A stretch of 64,000 nucleotides of DNA from Campylobacter pinnipediorum subsp. pinnipediorum (lineage in GTDB: Bacteria > Campylobacterota > Campylobacteria > Campylobacterales > Campylobacteraceae). Below the pieces are notes generated by a model. It had not been told where the DNA came from and made no database searches. It worked only from the letters and a program-made list of their open reading frames with translations. Below, piece after piece: positions 18,618-27,817 of this stretch. Each line of letters opens with the position of its first letter. Position 1 is the first letter of the stretch. Position numbers and translations under genes: made by a program. The DNA lies in assembly GCF_002021925.1 (NCBI RefSeq), contig NZ_CP012546.1, forward strand, positions 806,001-870,000. Reading direction: 5' to 3'.

Positions 18618-19376
18618 ATGGAATTTGGAATTTTTTTGATATCTTTAAAAGAAGACAATACAAGAAGAGATAAGCTAATATTTAGGTTTAAAAATAGCTA
18701 TAAAAATTTCAAATTTATAGATGCTATTGATGGTAGTAAGCTTGAAACAAATCAATATTTTTTATATGCTTTAAACTCTTTTAAAATAAATAATTTATTT
18801 TTATCTCCAGCTGAAATTGGATGTTGCTTATCTCATATGAAAGCTTATGATGAGTTTATAAATAGCAATTTAGACTATGCTTTGATACTAGAAGATGATG
18901 TTATTGGAGATGATGAAAGTATTAAGTTGGCTTTTGAATATGTAAAGCATCTTGATGATAAATCTGTTTTTATTTGCGGTTGTCAAGATGGTCTTGAAGG
19001 TCGTTTTAGTGCTTTTGGTAAAAAAATACAAGATAATTTTTATCTTGTATCAAAGCACTCACATTCTAGTATTTATAGGGCTGCTGCTTATATTTTAAGT
19101 AAAGATTGTGCAAAACAAATACTAAAAGCTCATCAAGATGCTTTATATCCTGCTGATTTTTGGAGTTGTTTGCTTAAAAAAGCTGATTTAAATATGTATT
19201 TTTCGGATATTTTTTCACATCCTATTGATCTTAGCGATTCAAAGATACAATCATCAAGAGTCAGTAAGGGCTATAATAAAAAAAATATATTATCATATTT
19301 CAAATCTTTAAGATATATCTTTTTAACTAGAATAGAGGTTTTGTTTAAAGGATTTGAGAGAATATTTAAAAGATAG
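18618..19376 (+). CDS. Glycosyltransferase family 25
   Basis: 252-residue GT25 enzyme of the LOS beta-galactosyltransferase (Lgt/Lic2-like) type. Signatures are the N-terminal FLISLKEDNTRRDKL, the SPAEIGCCLSHMKAY block (about residues 57-72) and the metal-binding LEDDV near residues 91-95. The C-terminal PADFWSCLLK and Ser-rich segment are also typical. The C-terminus is basic, consistent with peripheral membrane association. GT25 proteins usually add galactose or glucose from UDP donors. It is not part of the canonical C. jejuni pgl locus. One base separates it from the flippase stop. Confidence 0.88.
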   Translation: MEFGIFLISLKEDNTRRDKLIFRFKNSYKNFKFIDAIDGSKLETNQYFLYALNSFKINNLFLSPAEIGCCLSHMKAYDEFINSNLDYALILEDDVIGDDESIKLAFEYVKHLDDKSVFICGCQDGLEGRFSAFGKKIQDNFYLVSKHSHSSIYRAAAYILSKDCAKQILKAHQDALYPADFWSCLLKKADLNMYFSDIFSHPIDLSDSKIQSSRVSKGYNKKNILSYFKSLRYIFLTRIEVLFKGFERIFKR

Positions 19377-19390
19377 TTATAGGAAATTAA

Positions 19391-20461
19391 TTGAGAGTTT
19401 TATTTATTATATCAACAATGCAAGCCGGTGGAGCTGAAAGGGTTATGAGTATTTTAGCTAGTTATTTTGCTAAATTTCATGATGTCACTTTGCTTAAATT
19501 TGATCAAAAAGATTCATTTTATGAACTAGATGAAAAAATAAATATTATAAACTTACCTTATCCTATGATAAAACAAGGATTTTTTGTAAATTTAAAAAGA
19601 AGAATAAAGAAATTTGTTTATCAAAGAGATTTGCTTAAAAATGGAAATTTTGATGTTGTTATATCTTTTATGGATAGCACAAATATAAACGTTATTTTAT
19701 CAAATTTATTTATAAATAGACCGCTTTTTATAAGTGAACATTCAAGTTCTGAGTTTTTAAAATCAAAAATTTGGGTATTTTTAAGACGAATTTTATATCC
19801 TTATGCAAATGGTCTTAGTGTCTTAACTAATACCGATTTTAAGTATTATGACTTTGTAAAAAATAAAATTATTATGTATAATCCGGTTTTTGATATAAAA
19901 AAACATAATATACCAAAAGAAAACATAATACTTTTTGTAGCAAGACTTGTAAAGATAAAAGCTTGCGATGTTTTTTTAAAAGCTATATCACTTATAGACT
20001 CAGCAAAACTTAAAGATTATAAGATTTTGGTAGTTGGTGATGGGGATCAAAGACAGCTCCTTGAAAAAATGGCAAAAAATATCAATGCCGATATAGAGTT
20101 TTTAGGTAATACAAATGATATATCTTTGGTGTATGAAAAATCAAAAATCATAGTTTCTAGTTCGCAAACAGAAGGGCTTCCAAATGTGCTTATGGAAAGT
20201 ATATTTTTTGATTGTGCTAGGGTTGCTACGGCTACTAGTGGAGCAAAAGAGCTTATAAAGAATGATTTTGATGGATTTATAGTCCCAATAGATGATTTTT
20301 ATACGCTTAGCCAAAAGATAACAAAGCTTATGGATGATGAAAATTTGCGGGATAAATTTGTAAAAAATGCTCATTTAAGAGCTGATGATTTTAAGATAGA
20401 AAACATATATCAAAAATGGATGAAATTTATAAACTCAAACATAAAAAAGATAGATAAATGA
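19391..20461 (+). CDS. Glycosyltransferase family 4
   Basis: 356-residue GT-B fold enzyme. The N-terminal FIISTMQAGGAERVMS glycine motif begins the acceptor domain. The C-terminal donor domain has LFVARLVKIKACDVFLKA and the EX7E-type segment SQTEGLPNVLMESIFF. It resembles the PglJ/PglH group of cytoplasmic GalNAc transferases, but I cannot assign donor or linkage. The TTG start has AGGA six bases upstream. Its stop overlaps the next gene by four bases (ATGA). The likely role is addition of one residue to the undecaprenyl-linked N-glycan. Confidence 0.87.
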   Translation: MRVLFIISTMQAGGAERVMSILASYFAKFHDVTLLKFDQKDSFYELDEKINIINLPYPMIKQGFFVNLKRRIKKFVYQRDLLKNGNFDVVISFMDSTNINVILSNLFINRPLFISEHSSSEFLKSKIWVFLRRILYPYANGLSVLTNTDFKYYDFVKNKIIMYNPVFDIKKHNIPKENIILFVARLVKIKACDVFLKAISLIDSAKLKDYKILVVGDGDQRQLLEKMAKNINADIEFLGNTNDISLVYEKSKIIVSSSQTEGLPNVLMESIFFDCARVATATSGAKELIKNDFDGFIVPIDDFYTLSQKITKLMDDENLRDKFVKNAHLRADDFKIENIYQKWMKFINSNIKKIDK

Positions 20462-21402
20462 ATGATAGTAAAGATATAAAAGTCAGCATTATAATACCAA
20501 CTTTTAATCGTAAAGATTTATTTGAATTAGCATTAAAATCAGCAATAAATCAAGATTATATAAATAAGGAAATTATTATATCGGATGATAACTCAACAGA
20601 TGGAACGAAACAATTAGCTTTAAAATATGCCAATGATTTTGATTTTATAAAATATTGTGTCAATGAAAAATATGAAAAAGGACCAAACGGAAATAAAAAC
20701 AATGGATTTGATAATGCAAATGGAGATGCTTTTGTCATTTTAGACGATGATGATCTGTTATTGCCCGGTGCAATTTCAAAAATGGTTAGTGTTCTTAAAA
20801 TGGGTTATGATAGTGTTTGGGCTAATTGTTATTTTGAAATTAATGGCACAAGAACGACTGATTTTTCTGGATTTGGGCTTGATGAAAGCCAAGAAATAAT
20901 TCCACAAGATTATTATGATGGTAAAATAAATGGTGAGTTTTTAATAATGTTTATGAGCTATTGTATAGGCGATAAGAGATTTGAAAAAGGTCTTTATGGT
21001 TCAGAAAATACACTATGGATACATTTGTTTGATTTTAAGGCTTATTATTTAAATGAGGCTGTTAGAATTTATAGATTTCATAGACAAGATAGTGTAACTT
21101 TAAACTCTCATCAAAGACCACATTGTGTTATGAAAGGCTATGCGATGACAGCTGAGCTTATTATGCAAAAAACAACCAAAATAGATAAAAGATATATAGC
21201 TATCCTTTATAAAATGGCTGGATATTATGCAAAATTTGCTGGCGAATATATAAAAATGTATAAGTACCTTTTTTATAGCTTAAGCTTTAAGCTTACAAAA
21301 GAGGCTTTTATTATGCTTATTTTGACACCATTTCCTAAGAAATTGATATTATTTCTTACTAAAATTCGTGTAAAAATGTATAACAAAAAAAATAAAAAAT
21401 GA
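20458..21402 (+). CDS. Glycosyltransferase family 2
   Basis: 314-residue GT-A enzyme. The N-terminal VSIIIPTFNRKDLFELALKS motif, the ISDDNSTDGT nucleotide-binding segment and the metal-binding run of four aspartates (Asp95-98) are all visible. A C-terminal YRFHRQDSVTLNSHQR segment and a final hydrophobic/basic stretch (~280-314) may anchor it to the membrane. The equivalent position in C. jejuni is occupied by PglI, also GT2, which adds a branching glucose; orthology is not clear, so no symbol is given. Four-base overlaps on both sides show strict co-translation. Confidence 0.87.
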   Translation: MNDSKDIKVSIIIPTFNRKDLFELALKSAINQDYINKEIIISDDNSTDGTKQLALKYANDFDFIKYCVNEKYEKGPNGNKNNGFDNANGDAFVILDDDDLLLPGAISKMVSVLKMGYDSVWANCYFEINGTRTTDFSGFGLDESQEIIPQDYYDGKINGEFLIMFMSYCIGDKRFEKGLYGSENTLWIHLFDFKAYYLNEAVRIYRFHRQDSVTLNSHQRPHCVMKGYAMTAELIMQKTTKIDKRYIAILYKMAGYYAKFAGEYIKMYKYLFYSLSFKLTKEAFIMLILTPFPKKLILFLTKIRVKMYNKKNKK

Positions 21403-22514
21403 AAAAATTAAGCGTTTTTTTGTATTCTATGGGGGCAGGTGGAGCTGAAAGGGTTGTGTCAAATTTATTGCCTTTTTTGACTCAAAAATATGAAGTCCAT
21501 CTTTTTTTAATGAGCGATGTTGTATCTTATGAGATTCCAAACTCAGTTAAATTTCATTTTTTAGAGCATTCAAATCCCAATGAAAACAAGATAAAAAAGA
21601 TGTTTAGACTTATTTTTGCTTTGCCTTTTTTGGCATTTAAATATAAAAAAATATCTAATAATCTAGGTATAAATAGTCATTTTGTGCTTATGAATAGACC
21701 TTGTTATATAGCATTGATTTCTCGTATTTTTGGTCTAAAAGGTAGACTTATAATCAGTGAAAGAAGTTGTCCTAGTATGATATATAAAAAAGGAATAAAT
21801 GGCTTTTTTAATAGAGCTTTTATTAGATTGCTTTACAATAAAGCTGATTTGATACTTGCAAATGCCAAAGAAAATGCCGATGATTTGATACAAAATTTTG
21901 GTTGTGATAAAGACAAAACAAAGGTTTTTTATAATGCCATTGATTTAAAAAGTATACAAAAACTCAAAAATGAGCCTTTGGGCATTGACTTTAAGCCATT
22001 TTTTTTAAATATAGGTCGTTTAGATAGTGGTAAAAATCAATCAATGCTTATTAAAATCATAGCAAATTTAAAAGATGAAAGAGCAACACTTGGGATTTTA
22101 GGCGATGGGTATATGAAAGATGAGCTTTTGTCTTTGATTAAAAAACATAAGGTTGATGATAGAGTTAAGCTTTTGGGTGTTGATAAAAACCCATTTAAGT
22201 ATATAAAAAACTCATCTTGTTTTGTTTGTGCTTCTAGATTTGAGGGGTTTTCAAATGTTTTACTTGAAGCATTAGCTTGTGAAAAAACTATAATCTCAAC
22301 ATCTCACAAAAGTGGTGCCAAAGAGCTTTTGGGAGATAATGAATATGGTTTATTGGTCGGTGTAGATGATGAAAAATCAATGCAAGAAGCTATGCAAAAT
22401 ATTTTGGATAATGAAGAGCTTAGACATAAATATGAATCAAGGGCTTATGAAAGAGTTAAGAAATTTGATAGTGGTATAATATCTTTAAAACTAATTGAGT
22501 TTTTAGAGCAGTAG
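21399..22514 (+). CDS. pglJ: PglJ-like N-acetylgalactosaminyl transferase
   Basis: 371-residue GT4 enzyme similar along its length to C. jejuni PglJ. Shared segments are the N-terminal YSMGAGGAERVVSNLLP, FLALKYKK, a LINDEC-like ISERSCPS, GRLDSGKNQ, the donor-site SRFEGFSNVLLEALAC and HKSGAKELLGDNEYGLLV. In C. jejuni PglJ adds the third sugar (GalNAc) to Und-PP-diNAcBac-GalNAc on the cytoplasmic face. Here the donor could equally be the uronic acid made by the TviB-like enzyme. It directly precedes pglB, as in C. jejuni. The ATG overlaps the previous stop. Confidence 0.85.
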   Translation: MKKLSVFLYSMGAGGAERVVSNLLPFLTQKYEVHLFLMSDVVSYEIPNSVKFHFLEHSNPNENKIKKMFRLIFALPFLAFKYKKISNNLGINSHFVLMNRPCYIALISRIFGLKGRLIISERSCPSMIYKKGINGFFNRAFIRLLYNKADLILANAKENADDLIQNFGCDKDKTKVFYNAIDLKSIQKLKNEPLGIDFKPFFLNIGRLDSGKNQSMLIKIIANLKDERATLGILGDGYMKDELLSLIKKHKVDDRVKLLGVDKNPFKYIKNSSCFVCASRFEGFSNVLLEALACEKTIISTSHKSGAKELLGDNEYGLLVGVDDEKSMQEAMQNILDNEELRHKYESRAYERVKKFDSGIISLKLIEFLEQ

Positions 22515-22552
22515 TTTTATTGTTTTTTATCAATATTTATATAAAAATACCA

Positions 22553-22558
22553 TATAAT
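22553..22558 (+). promoter_or_regulatory. Possible internal -10 box before pglB
   Basis: TATAAT in the only sizeable intergenic gap (78 bases) inside the glycan operon, preceded by a T-rich stretch. It could give pglB-pglA-pglC-pglD a separate promoter. Confidence 0.4.
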
Positions 22559-22592
22559 TACAGCTTAAATTTGTTATTTTATAAGGAATATT

Positions 22593-24716
22593 GTGCAAAA
22601 AAAGATTAATTTTTTAAATAACTTAAACACTTCTAAACAACTTTATATTTTTATGCTAATGGCCTTTACTTTTAGTGTGTGCGCTAGACTGTATTGGGTT
22701 TTTTGGGCTAGTGGATATCCTATGTTTTTTTACAATGATACCTTGATGATAAGCACAAATGATGGATATGCTTTTGCCGAGGGTGCTAGGGATATGCTTG
22801 CTGGTTTTCATCAAGAAAACGACCTTAGCTATTTTGGTAGCTCTCTTTCTACTTTAACATATTATTTTGTAAAAATAACCGGAATAAAACTTGAAGTTGC
22901 TATGCTTTATATGAGTGTGCTTTTTGGTTCACTTATAGTTATACCGATATTACTTATTTCAAAAGAGTATATGAATTTAAAGCTTGGGCTTTTTGCAGCT
23001 ATTATAGCGAGTATTGCGGATAGCTATTACAATAGAACTATGGCTGGGTATTATGATACTGATATGCTTACTATAGTTTTGCCTGTGTTTGTTATATGGG
23101 GGCTTTTGCGTGTTTTAGAAAAAAAAGATAAAAGAGATATCATAATAGCGCCTATTTTTATTTTGATATATAATTGGTGGTATCTAAGCGGTTTTAGTTT
23201 GCTTATATCTACCATTGGTCTTTTTTTGTTTTATGTCATTTTATTTGATAGAAAAAATATACTATTTTATTTTCAACTTGGCTTGCTTGTTTTATCTATC
23301 TCAAATTTTAATTTTTATATCAAATTTATAGCTATATTGTTAGCTTATTTTGGTTATTTGAAGTATGAAAATAAGATAAGTATAAAAATATTGGACTTAT
23401 TTTTGATTGCTTGTATTGCTGTTTTTATAGCTTGTGGTGGTTTAAACCCAATATGGTTTCAATTTAAGTTTTATTTTTTTAGAGATATTAGTGAAATTTC
23501 AGATTTGAGTTTTAAATTTTTTAATGTAAATCAGACAATTCAGGAATCAAGTATAGTTGATTTTACAACATTTTTTAATAGAATAAGCGGTCATACGATT
23601 ACATTTTTTGTTTCGCTTATAGGGTTTGTGTGGATGTGTTTTAGACACCGTTCTTTTTGTATAACTATACCTATGTTGTTTTTAGGGTTTTTAGCTCTTA
23701 AAGGTGGTCTTAGATTTACCATATATGCTGTTCCTATTATGGCTTTGGGGCTTGGATTTTTTGTTGTTAATTTTCTTAAATTTTTAAAACTAAAATCAAA
23801 TTTTCAACACAATATTTTATATATTGTGTTTTTATTTTTTGCTATTTTTCCTATTTTAAATCACATAAAAGAGTATTTGATGACACCCGTTTTTACTCAA
23901 AATGAAGTTGAAACATTAGATAAATTAAAAAAAATAGCTTCAAGAGATGATTATGTTTTAGCTTGGTGGGATTATGGTTATCCGATAAGATATTATAGTG
24001 ATGTTAAAACTTTGATTGATGGTGGAAAACACCTTGGAAGAGATAATTTTGCTGTAAGCTTTGCTTTGTCGCAAGACCAGATAAGTTCCGCAAATATGGC
24101 TAGACTTGAAGTTGAATATACTGAAAGAAATTTCAAAGAGCATTTTGGTGTAAATTTAGCTCAAATGATGAAAGACTATAATACAACAAATTCTAATAAA
24201 TTTTTATTTGATATAGGGGATGAGAATTTTAACCCACCAAAAAAGAGTCGTGAAATTTATTATTATTTACCTGATAGAATGATGTATATTTTCCCTACAA
24301 TGCTTCATTTTAGTAAGCTTGATTTGATAACCGGAAAAGAATTTCCACCAAATCTTTACGAGATCAGCGAAAGGGTTTATGAAGACCCAAAGGGAATTGG
24401 TCTTGCTGGAACAAATATAGTAGTATCTAGCGATTTTGATAAGCTTTTTGTTGGCGATAATATTTTTAATATAAATACTTTTATAGAGACAAAAAAAGAT
24501 GAAAATGATAAATTAGTGGTGAGTGCTGTTGAAAATGATAAAAACTCAGAACTTTATGTTATTTTTATGCGTGATTATGCAAGATTTTTGATTTTAGACA
24601 GAAGCATGTTTGAAAGCACATTTATTCAGCTTTTTGTTCTTGAAAATTACAATAAAGATATATTTGAACCCGTTATCATTAATAATGATGTAAAAATTTA
24701 TAGATTAAAAAAATAA
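22593..24716 (+). CDS. pglB: Oligosaccharyltransferase PglB
   Basis: STT3-family enzyme that transfers the lipid-linked glycan to Asn in D/E-X-N-X-S/T sequons in the periplasm. 707 residues (C. lari PglB is 712). Diagnostic motifs: the first acidic residue Asp57 in TNDGYAF; the second DxD in YYDTDML; the loop motif TIQE (315-318) matching TIxE; WWDYG at 458-462, which binds the +2 Ser/Thr; and an MxxI motif in DRMMYIF. About 13 N-terminal transmembrane helices precede the soluble domain (~430-707). GTG start with AAGGA five bases before. All catalytic and sequon-binding motifs are intact, so N-glycosylation is expected to be active. Confidence 0.97.
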   Translation: MQKKINFLNNLNTSKQLYIFMLMAFTFSVCARLYWVFWASGYPMFFYNDTLMISTNDGYAFAEGARDMLAGFHQENDLSYFGSSLSTLTYYFVKITGIKLEVAMLYMSVLFGSLIVIPILLISKEYMNLKLGLFAAIIASIADSYYNRTMAGYYDTDMLTIVLPVFVIWGLLRVLEKKDKRDIIIAPIFILIYNWWYLSGFSLLISTIGLFLFYVILFDRKNILFYFQLGLLVLSISNFNFYIKFIAILLAYFGYLKYENKISIKILDLFLIACIAVFIACGGLNPIWFQFKFYFFRDISEISDLSFKFFNVNQTIQESSIVDFTTFFNRISGHTITFFVSLIGFVWMCFRHRSFCITIPMLFLGFLALKGGLRFTIYAVPIMALGLGFFVVNFLKFLKLKSNFQHNILYIVFLFFAIFPILNHIKEYLMTPVFTQNEVETLDKLKKIASRDDYVLAWWDYGYPIRYYSDVKTLIDGGKHLGRDNFAVSFALSQDQISSANMARLEVEYTERNFKEHFGVNLAQMMKDYNTTNSNKFLFDIGDENFNPPKKSREIYYYLPDRMMYIFPTMLHFSKLDLITGKEFPPNLYEISERVYEDPKGIGLAGTNIVVSSDFDKLFVGDNIFNINTFIETKKDENDKLVVSAVENDKNSELYVIFMRDYARFLILDRSMFESTFIQLFVLENYNKDIFEPVIINNDVKIYRLKK

Positions 24717-25825
24717 TGGCAAAAATAGGATTTTTATCGCATTCTGATATGAGTATATATCATTTTAGAACACCTATAATGTGTGCTTTAAAAAATATGG
24801 GACATGATGTATATGCTATATGTCCAAATGGGGAGTTTGTAGCCGAGCTTAGAAAAGAATTTGATGTTGTTTTGTATGAGCTTAATAAGTCTAGTTTAAA
24901 TCCATTTGTAGTTTTATCAAATACCAATAAATTAGCAAAAATAATAAAAAAATTAGATCTTGATTTGATTCAAACTTCGGCTCATAAATCAAATGTTTTT
25001 GGAACTTTTGCGGCAAAAAAAGCTGGTGTAAAAAAGATATTAAATTTAGTCGAAGGTCTTGGAAGTTTTTATATAGATAGCGATATAAAAACAAAAATTA
25101 TTAGATTTATTATAGAAATTTTATATAAGAAGTCGTTAAGATTGAGTGATGGTTGTATTTTTGTAAATAAAAGCGACCCGAAATATTTTTTAAAACAAGG
25201 ACTTATACAAAACGATAAGGTGTTTTGTATATCAAGTGTTGGTGTTGATACTTCTAAATTTTACCCCAAGCAATACCGTGATTTTAAACAAAAAAAGATG
25301 GTTTTGATGGTAGCAAGAGCCATATTACATAAAGGTGTTCGTGAATATTATCAAGCAAGCAAGATGCTAAGTTTGCGTAATGATTGTGAGTTTGTTTATA
25401 TCGGAGATAATTTTGATGGCAATAAAAGTAGTTTGGATATAGAGTTTTTAAATAGTTCAAATGTGAAATATTTGGGTGCTAGAAATGATGTTTGTGATAT
25501 TTTAAGAGATGCTTATATGCTTGTTTTACCAAGCTATAAAGAGGGTTTTCCTAGAACTATCTTAGAAGCAATGTCTTGTGGTGTGGCTGTAGTTGCAAGT
25601 GATGTTGATGGATGTAATGAGGCTGTTATTGATGGTTTTAATGGGCTTTTGTGTAAAGTAAGGGATTCAAAAGATTTAGCTAAAAAGATAGAAGTTTTAC
25701 TTGATGATGAAAAATTAGCTTTAGAGCTTGGAAAAAATGGTAGAAAACTAGCCGCGCAGGAATTTGATGAAAATATAATTACGAAAAAATATATAGAACT
25801 TTATAGGAAATTTATTGATGTATAG
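24716..25825 (+). CDS. pglA: PglA glycosyltransferase
   Basis: GT4 enzyme that adds the second sugar (GalNAc, alpha-1,3 to diNAcBac in C. jejuni). 369 residues, similar throughout to Pgl[19 protein letters not shown] at the start, [44 protein letters not shown], and the donor-site [19 protein letters not shown]. The start overlaps the pglB stop (TAATG) and the end overlaps pglC by 8 bases. Its presence suggests the first two residues of the glycan follow the C. jejuni plan even though later genes differ. Confidence 0.93.
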   Translation: MAKIGFLSHSDMSIYHFRTPIMCALKNMGHDVYAICPNGEFVAELRKEFDVVLYELNKSSLNPFVVLSNTNKLAKIIKKLDLDLIQTSAHKSNVFGTFAAKKAGVKKILNLVEGLGSFYIDSDIKTKIIRFIIEILYKKSLRLSDGCIFVNKSDPKYFLKQGLIQNDKVFCISSVGVDTSKFYPKQYRDFKQKKMVLMVARAILHKGVREYYQASKMLSLRNDCEFVYIGDNFDGNKSSLDIEFLNSSNVKYLGARNDVCDILRDAYMLVLPSYKEGFPRTILEAMSCGVAVVASDVDGCNEAVIDGFNGLLCKVRDSKDLAKKIEVLLDDEKLALELGKNGRKLAAQEFDENIITKKYIELYRKFIDV

Positions 25826-26423
25826 AAAATTTTTTAAAAGATTTTTTGATTTTTTTGGTGCTATTTTTTTGATTATTTTAACTTCTCCTATTATGATTTT
25901 AGTTGCTATTTTAATTAAAATAAAACTTGGTTCGCCGGTTATTTTTACACAAGAAAGACCGGGATTGGAGTCAAAAATTTTTAAAATATATAAGTTTAGA
26001 ACTATGAATAATAAAAAAGATAAAGATGGCAATTTATTACCAGATGAACTTCGTTTAGGCACCTTTGGTAAAAAAATACGCTCTTTAAGTTTAGATGAAC
26101 TCCCGCAACTTTTTAATGTATTAAAGGGTGATATGAGCTTTATAGGACCTAGACCTTTGCTTGTTGAATATCTTGATATTTATACACCACATCAGCTTCA
26201 AAGACATTGTGTTAGACCCGGTATCACAGGTCTTGCTCAAACAAATGGTAGAAATGCTATAAGTTGGAAAGAAAAGTTTGAATATGATGTAAAATATGTA
26301 AAAAGCTTAAGTTTTAAAACAGATATAAAGATAGCTATAGATACAATAAAGGTTGTTTTTAAAAGAAAAGATATAAACAAACAAGGTTTTGACACAACGG
26401 AGAAATTTAATGAAAACAACTAA
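25818..26423 (+). CDS. pglC: Initiating phosphoglycosyl transferase PglC
   Basis: Small monotopic phosphoglycosyl transferase that moves diNAcBac-1-phosphate onto undecaprenyl phosphate, starting the glycan. 201 residues. It has the N-terminal re-entrant hydrophobic helix (residues ~6-32), [21 protein letters not shown], the catalytic DE dyad in [29 protein letters not shown], and the ending TTEKFNENN seen in C. jejuni PglC. I prefer the ATG at 25818 (MYRKFF) over the TTG one codon earlier. Overlaps pglA and pglD. Confidence 0.94.
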   Translation: MYRKFFKRFFDFFGAIFLIILTSPIMILVAILIKIKLGSPVIFTQERPGLESKIFKIYKFRTMNNKKDKDGNLLPDELRLGTFGKKIRSLSLDELPQLFNVLKGDMSFIGPRPLLVEYLDIYTPHQLQRHCVRPGITGLAQTNGRNAISWKEKFEYDVKYVKSLSFKTDIKIAIDTIKVVFKRKDINKQGFDTTEKFNENN

Positions 26424-26985
26424 GATGATTTATATTTATGGTGCAGGGGGACACGGTCTGGTTGTTGCTGATATTGCAAGGTCTGTTGGCTACGATGAGA
26501 TAATATTTTTAGATGATAATAAAGAAAATAAATTTAACCCAGCATTAAAAAAAGCAGATATTGTAGTAGCCATAGGAAATAATAAAACAAGAAAAGAGAT
26601 TATGCAAAAGGTTCAAAATGCTGGTTTTAACCTTGTAAGTCTTATTCATCCAAGTTCAGTCATAAGCCCAAGCACAAAGATAGGTAACGGTGTTGTGATT
26701 ATGCCAAATGTCGTTATAAATGCAAGTGCCATTATACAAGATGGAGTTATATTAAACTCATCTTGTGTTATAGAACACGAGTGCTTTATAGATAGATATT
26801 CTCATATCAGTCCAAATGTCTCGTTGGCTGGAAATGTTAAAGTTGGAGAGCTCACTCATATCGGTATAGGTTCTTGTATTATAGAGTGTGTAAAGATAGG
26901 AAAAAATTGTATTATTGGTGCTGGAAGTACTGTTTTAAAAGATGTTGATGATAACTCAAAGGTTTATGGTATTGTTAAAGCATAA
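26410..26985 (+). CDS. pglD: UDP-4-amino sugar N-acetyltransferase PglD
   Basis: Acetyl-CoA-dependent left-handed beta-helix enzyme that makes UDP-diNAcBac from the UDP-4-amino sugar. 191 residues. The N-terminal nucleotide-sugar domain has [14 protein letters not shown] and [11 protein letters not shown], followed by hexapeptide repeats ([20 protein letters not shown]...). The base histidine is His123 in IEHECF. The ATG at 26410 overlaps the pglC end by 14 bases; the open frame extends seven codons further upstream. Its usual partners PglF (dehydratase) and PglE (aminotransferase) are not in the window and must lie elsewhere if diNAcBac is made. Confidence 0.93.
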   Translation: MKTTKMIYIYGAGGHGLVVADIARSVGYDEIIFLDDNKENKFNPALKKADIVVAIGNNKTRKEIMQKVQNAGFNLVSLIHPSSVISPSTKIGNGVVIMPNVVINASAIIQDGVILNSSCVIEHECFIDRYSHISPNVSLAGNVKVGELTHIGIGSCIIECVKIGKNCIIGAGSTVLKDVDDNSKVYGIVKA

Positions 26986-27330
26986 TTCTAAATTTATATT
27001 TAACCAAAAATAGTTAAACTTATATAGTAATATCAAAATATTTGGTTTTCGATAGCATATTATAAGTAATTTTTAAACAAATAAATTTCTTATAGATAAG
27101 TCCTTTAAATGTAAAGTTAAATTCGTTTCTTATTTAAAGTTTTAATAAACTTACTAAGAAGTTTTTCAATCAAAAACAAAAGGTATGATTGTCAAATCCT
27201 TATTGTAGTATCACAGAGTTTAGTGTTTTAATGGTGGAATTTATAAAAGAATGATTTATAATATAGAGATTTTATAAATGTGATAGATCTTAGAGGCACA
27301 TTAATTTTTTATATGCCTCCAGATATTATA
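26986..27330. other. Gene-free gap after pglD
   Basis: 345 bases of A/T-rich sequence between the glycan operon and a convergent operon. No ORF with a ribosome site or recognisable protein remnant was seen on either strand. A weak inverted repeat (27293-27298 with 27314-27319, 15-base A/T loop) close to the stop at 27331 could help end the minus-strand operon. No clear terminator for pglD was found. Confidence 0.5.
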
Positions 27331-27807
27331 TTAATTATTATTTTTTGGTTTTATATTCTTCATAAAAAATAATAAAAATTGAGCTATCATCATAAGCTTC
27401 ATGACATATTCACTGGCTTTATGGATACTATCAAACTCGGGATTGTTTAGTGTTGCGCTATCTCCTAATTTTTGAGCTTCAACTATAAAATCAGTAAAAT
27501 AAAACACAAATGTTAAAGCCAATGCTAAATTTATAAGCGAAAGTGTTATTGTTGAAATTTTTACATGTATACACTCTTTTGATTTTATGTTTATTAGTTC
27601 AAACAAAACAGCAAAGCCACTTACAAAAAGCAATGTGTAGTTATATTTTATAAAAATTTGTGTCATTATTAAACCACTTTGAAAATGTGTCAAAGTTATA
27701 TCACTTGCATATCTTTCTGGGAAAAATATAGCAGGTGCTACAAACACTCCAAGTGCAAACTCAATTCCTATAATAAATGCTAGTAAAAACATATATATAC
27801 TTTTCAT
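27331..27807 (-). CDS. DUF4149 membrane protein
   Basis: 158-residue inner-membrane protein with four hydrophobic segments (about residues 3-28, 50-72, 84-108 and 134-150). The N-terminal pattern FALGVFVAPAIFF followed by GLIMTQIFIKYNY matches the DUF4149 family found across Campylobacter. No biochemical function is known. It is the last gene of a minus operon (NSS transporter, M48 protease, prmC, this gene), ten bases after prmC. Confidence 0.75.
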   Translation of the reverse strand: MKSIYMFLLAFIIGIEFALGVFVAPAIFFPERYASDITLTHFQSGLIMTQIFIKYNYTLLFVSGFAVLFELINIKSKECIHVKISTITLSLINLALALTFVFYFTDFIVEAQKLGDSATLNNPEFDSIHKASEYVMKLMMIAQFLLFFMKNIKPKNNN

Positions 27808-27817
27808 TATTCTCCTT

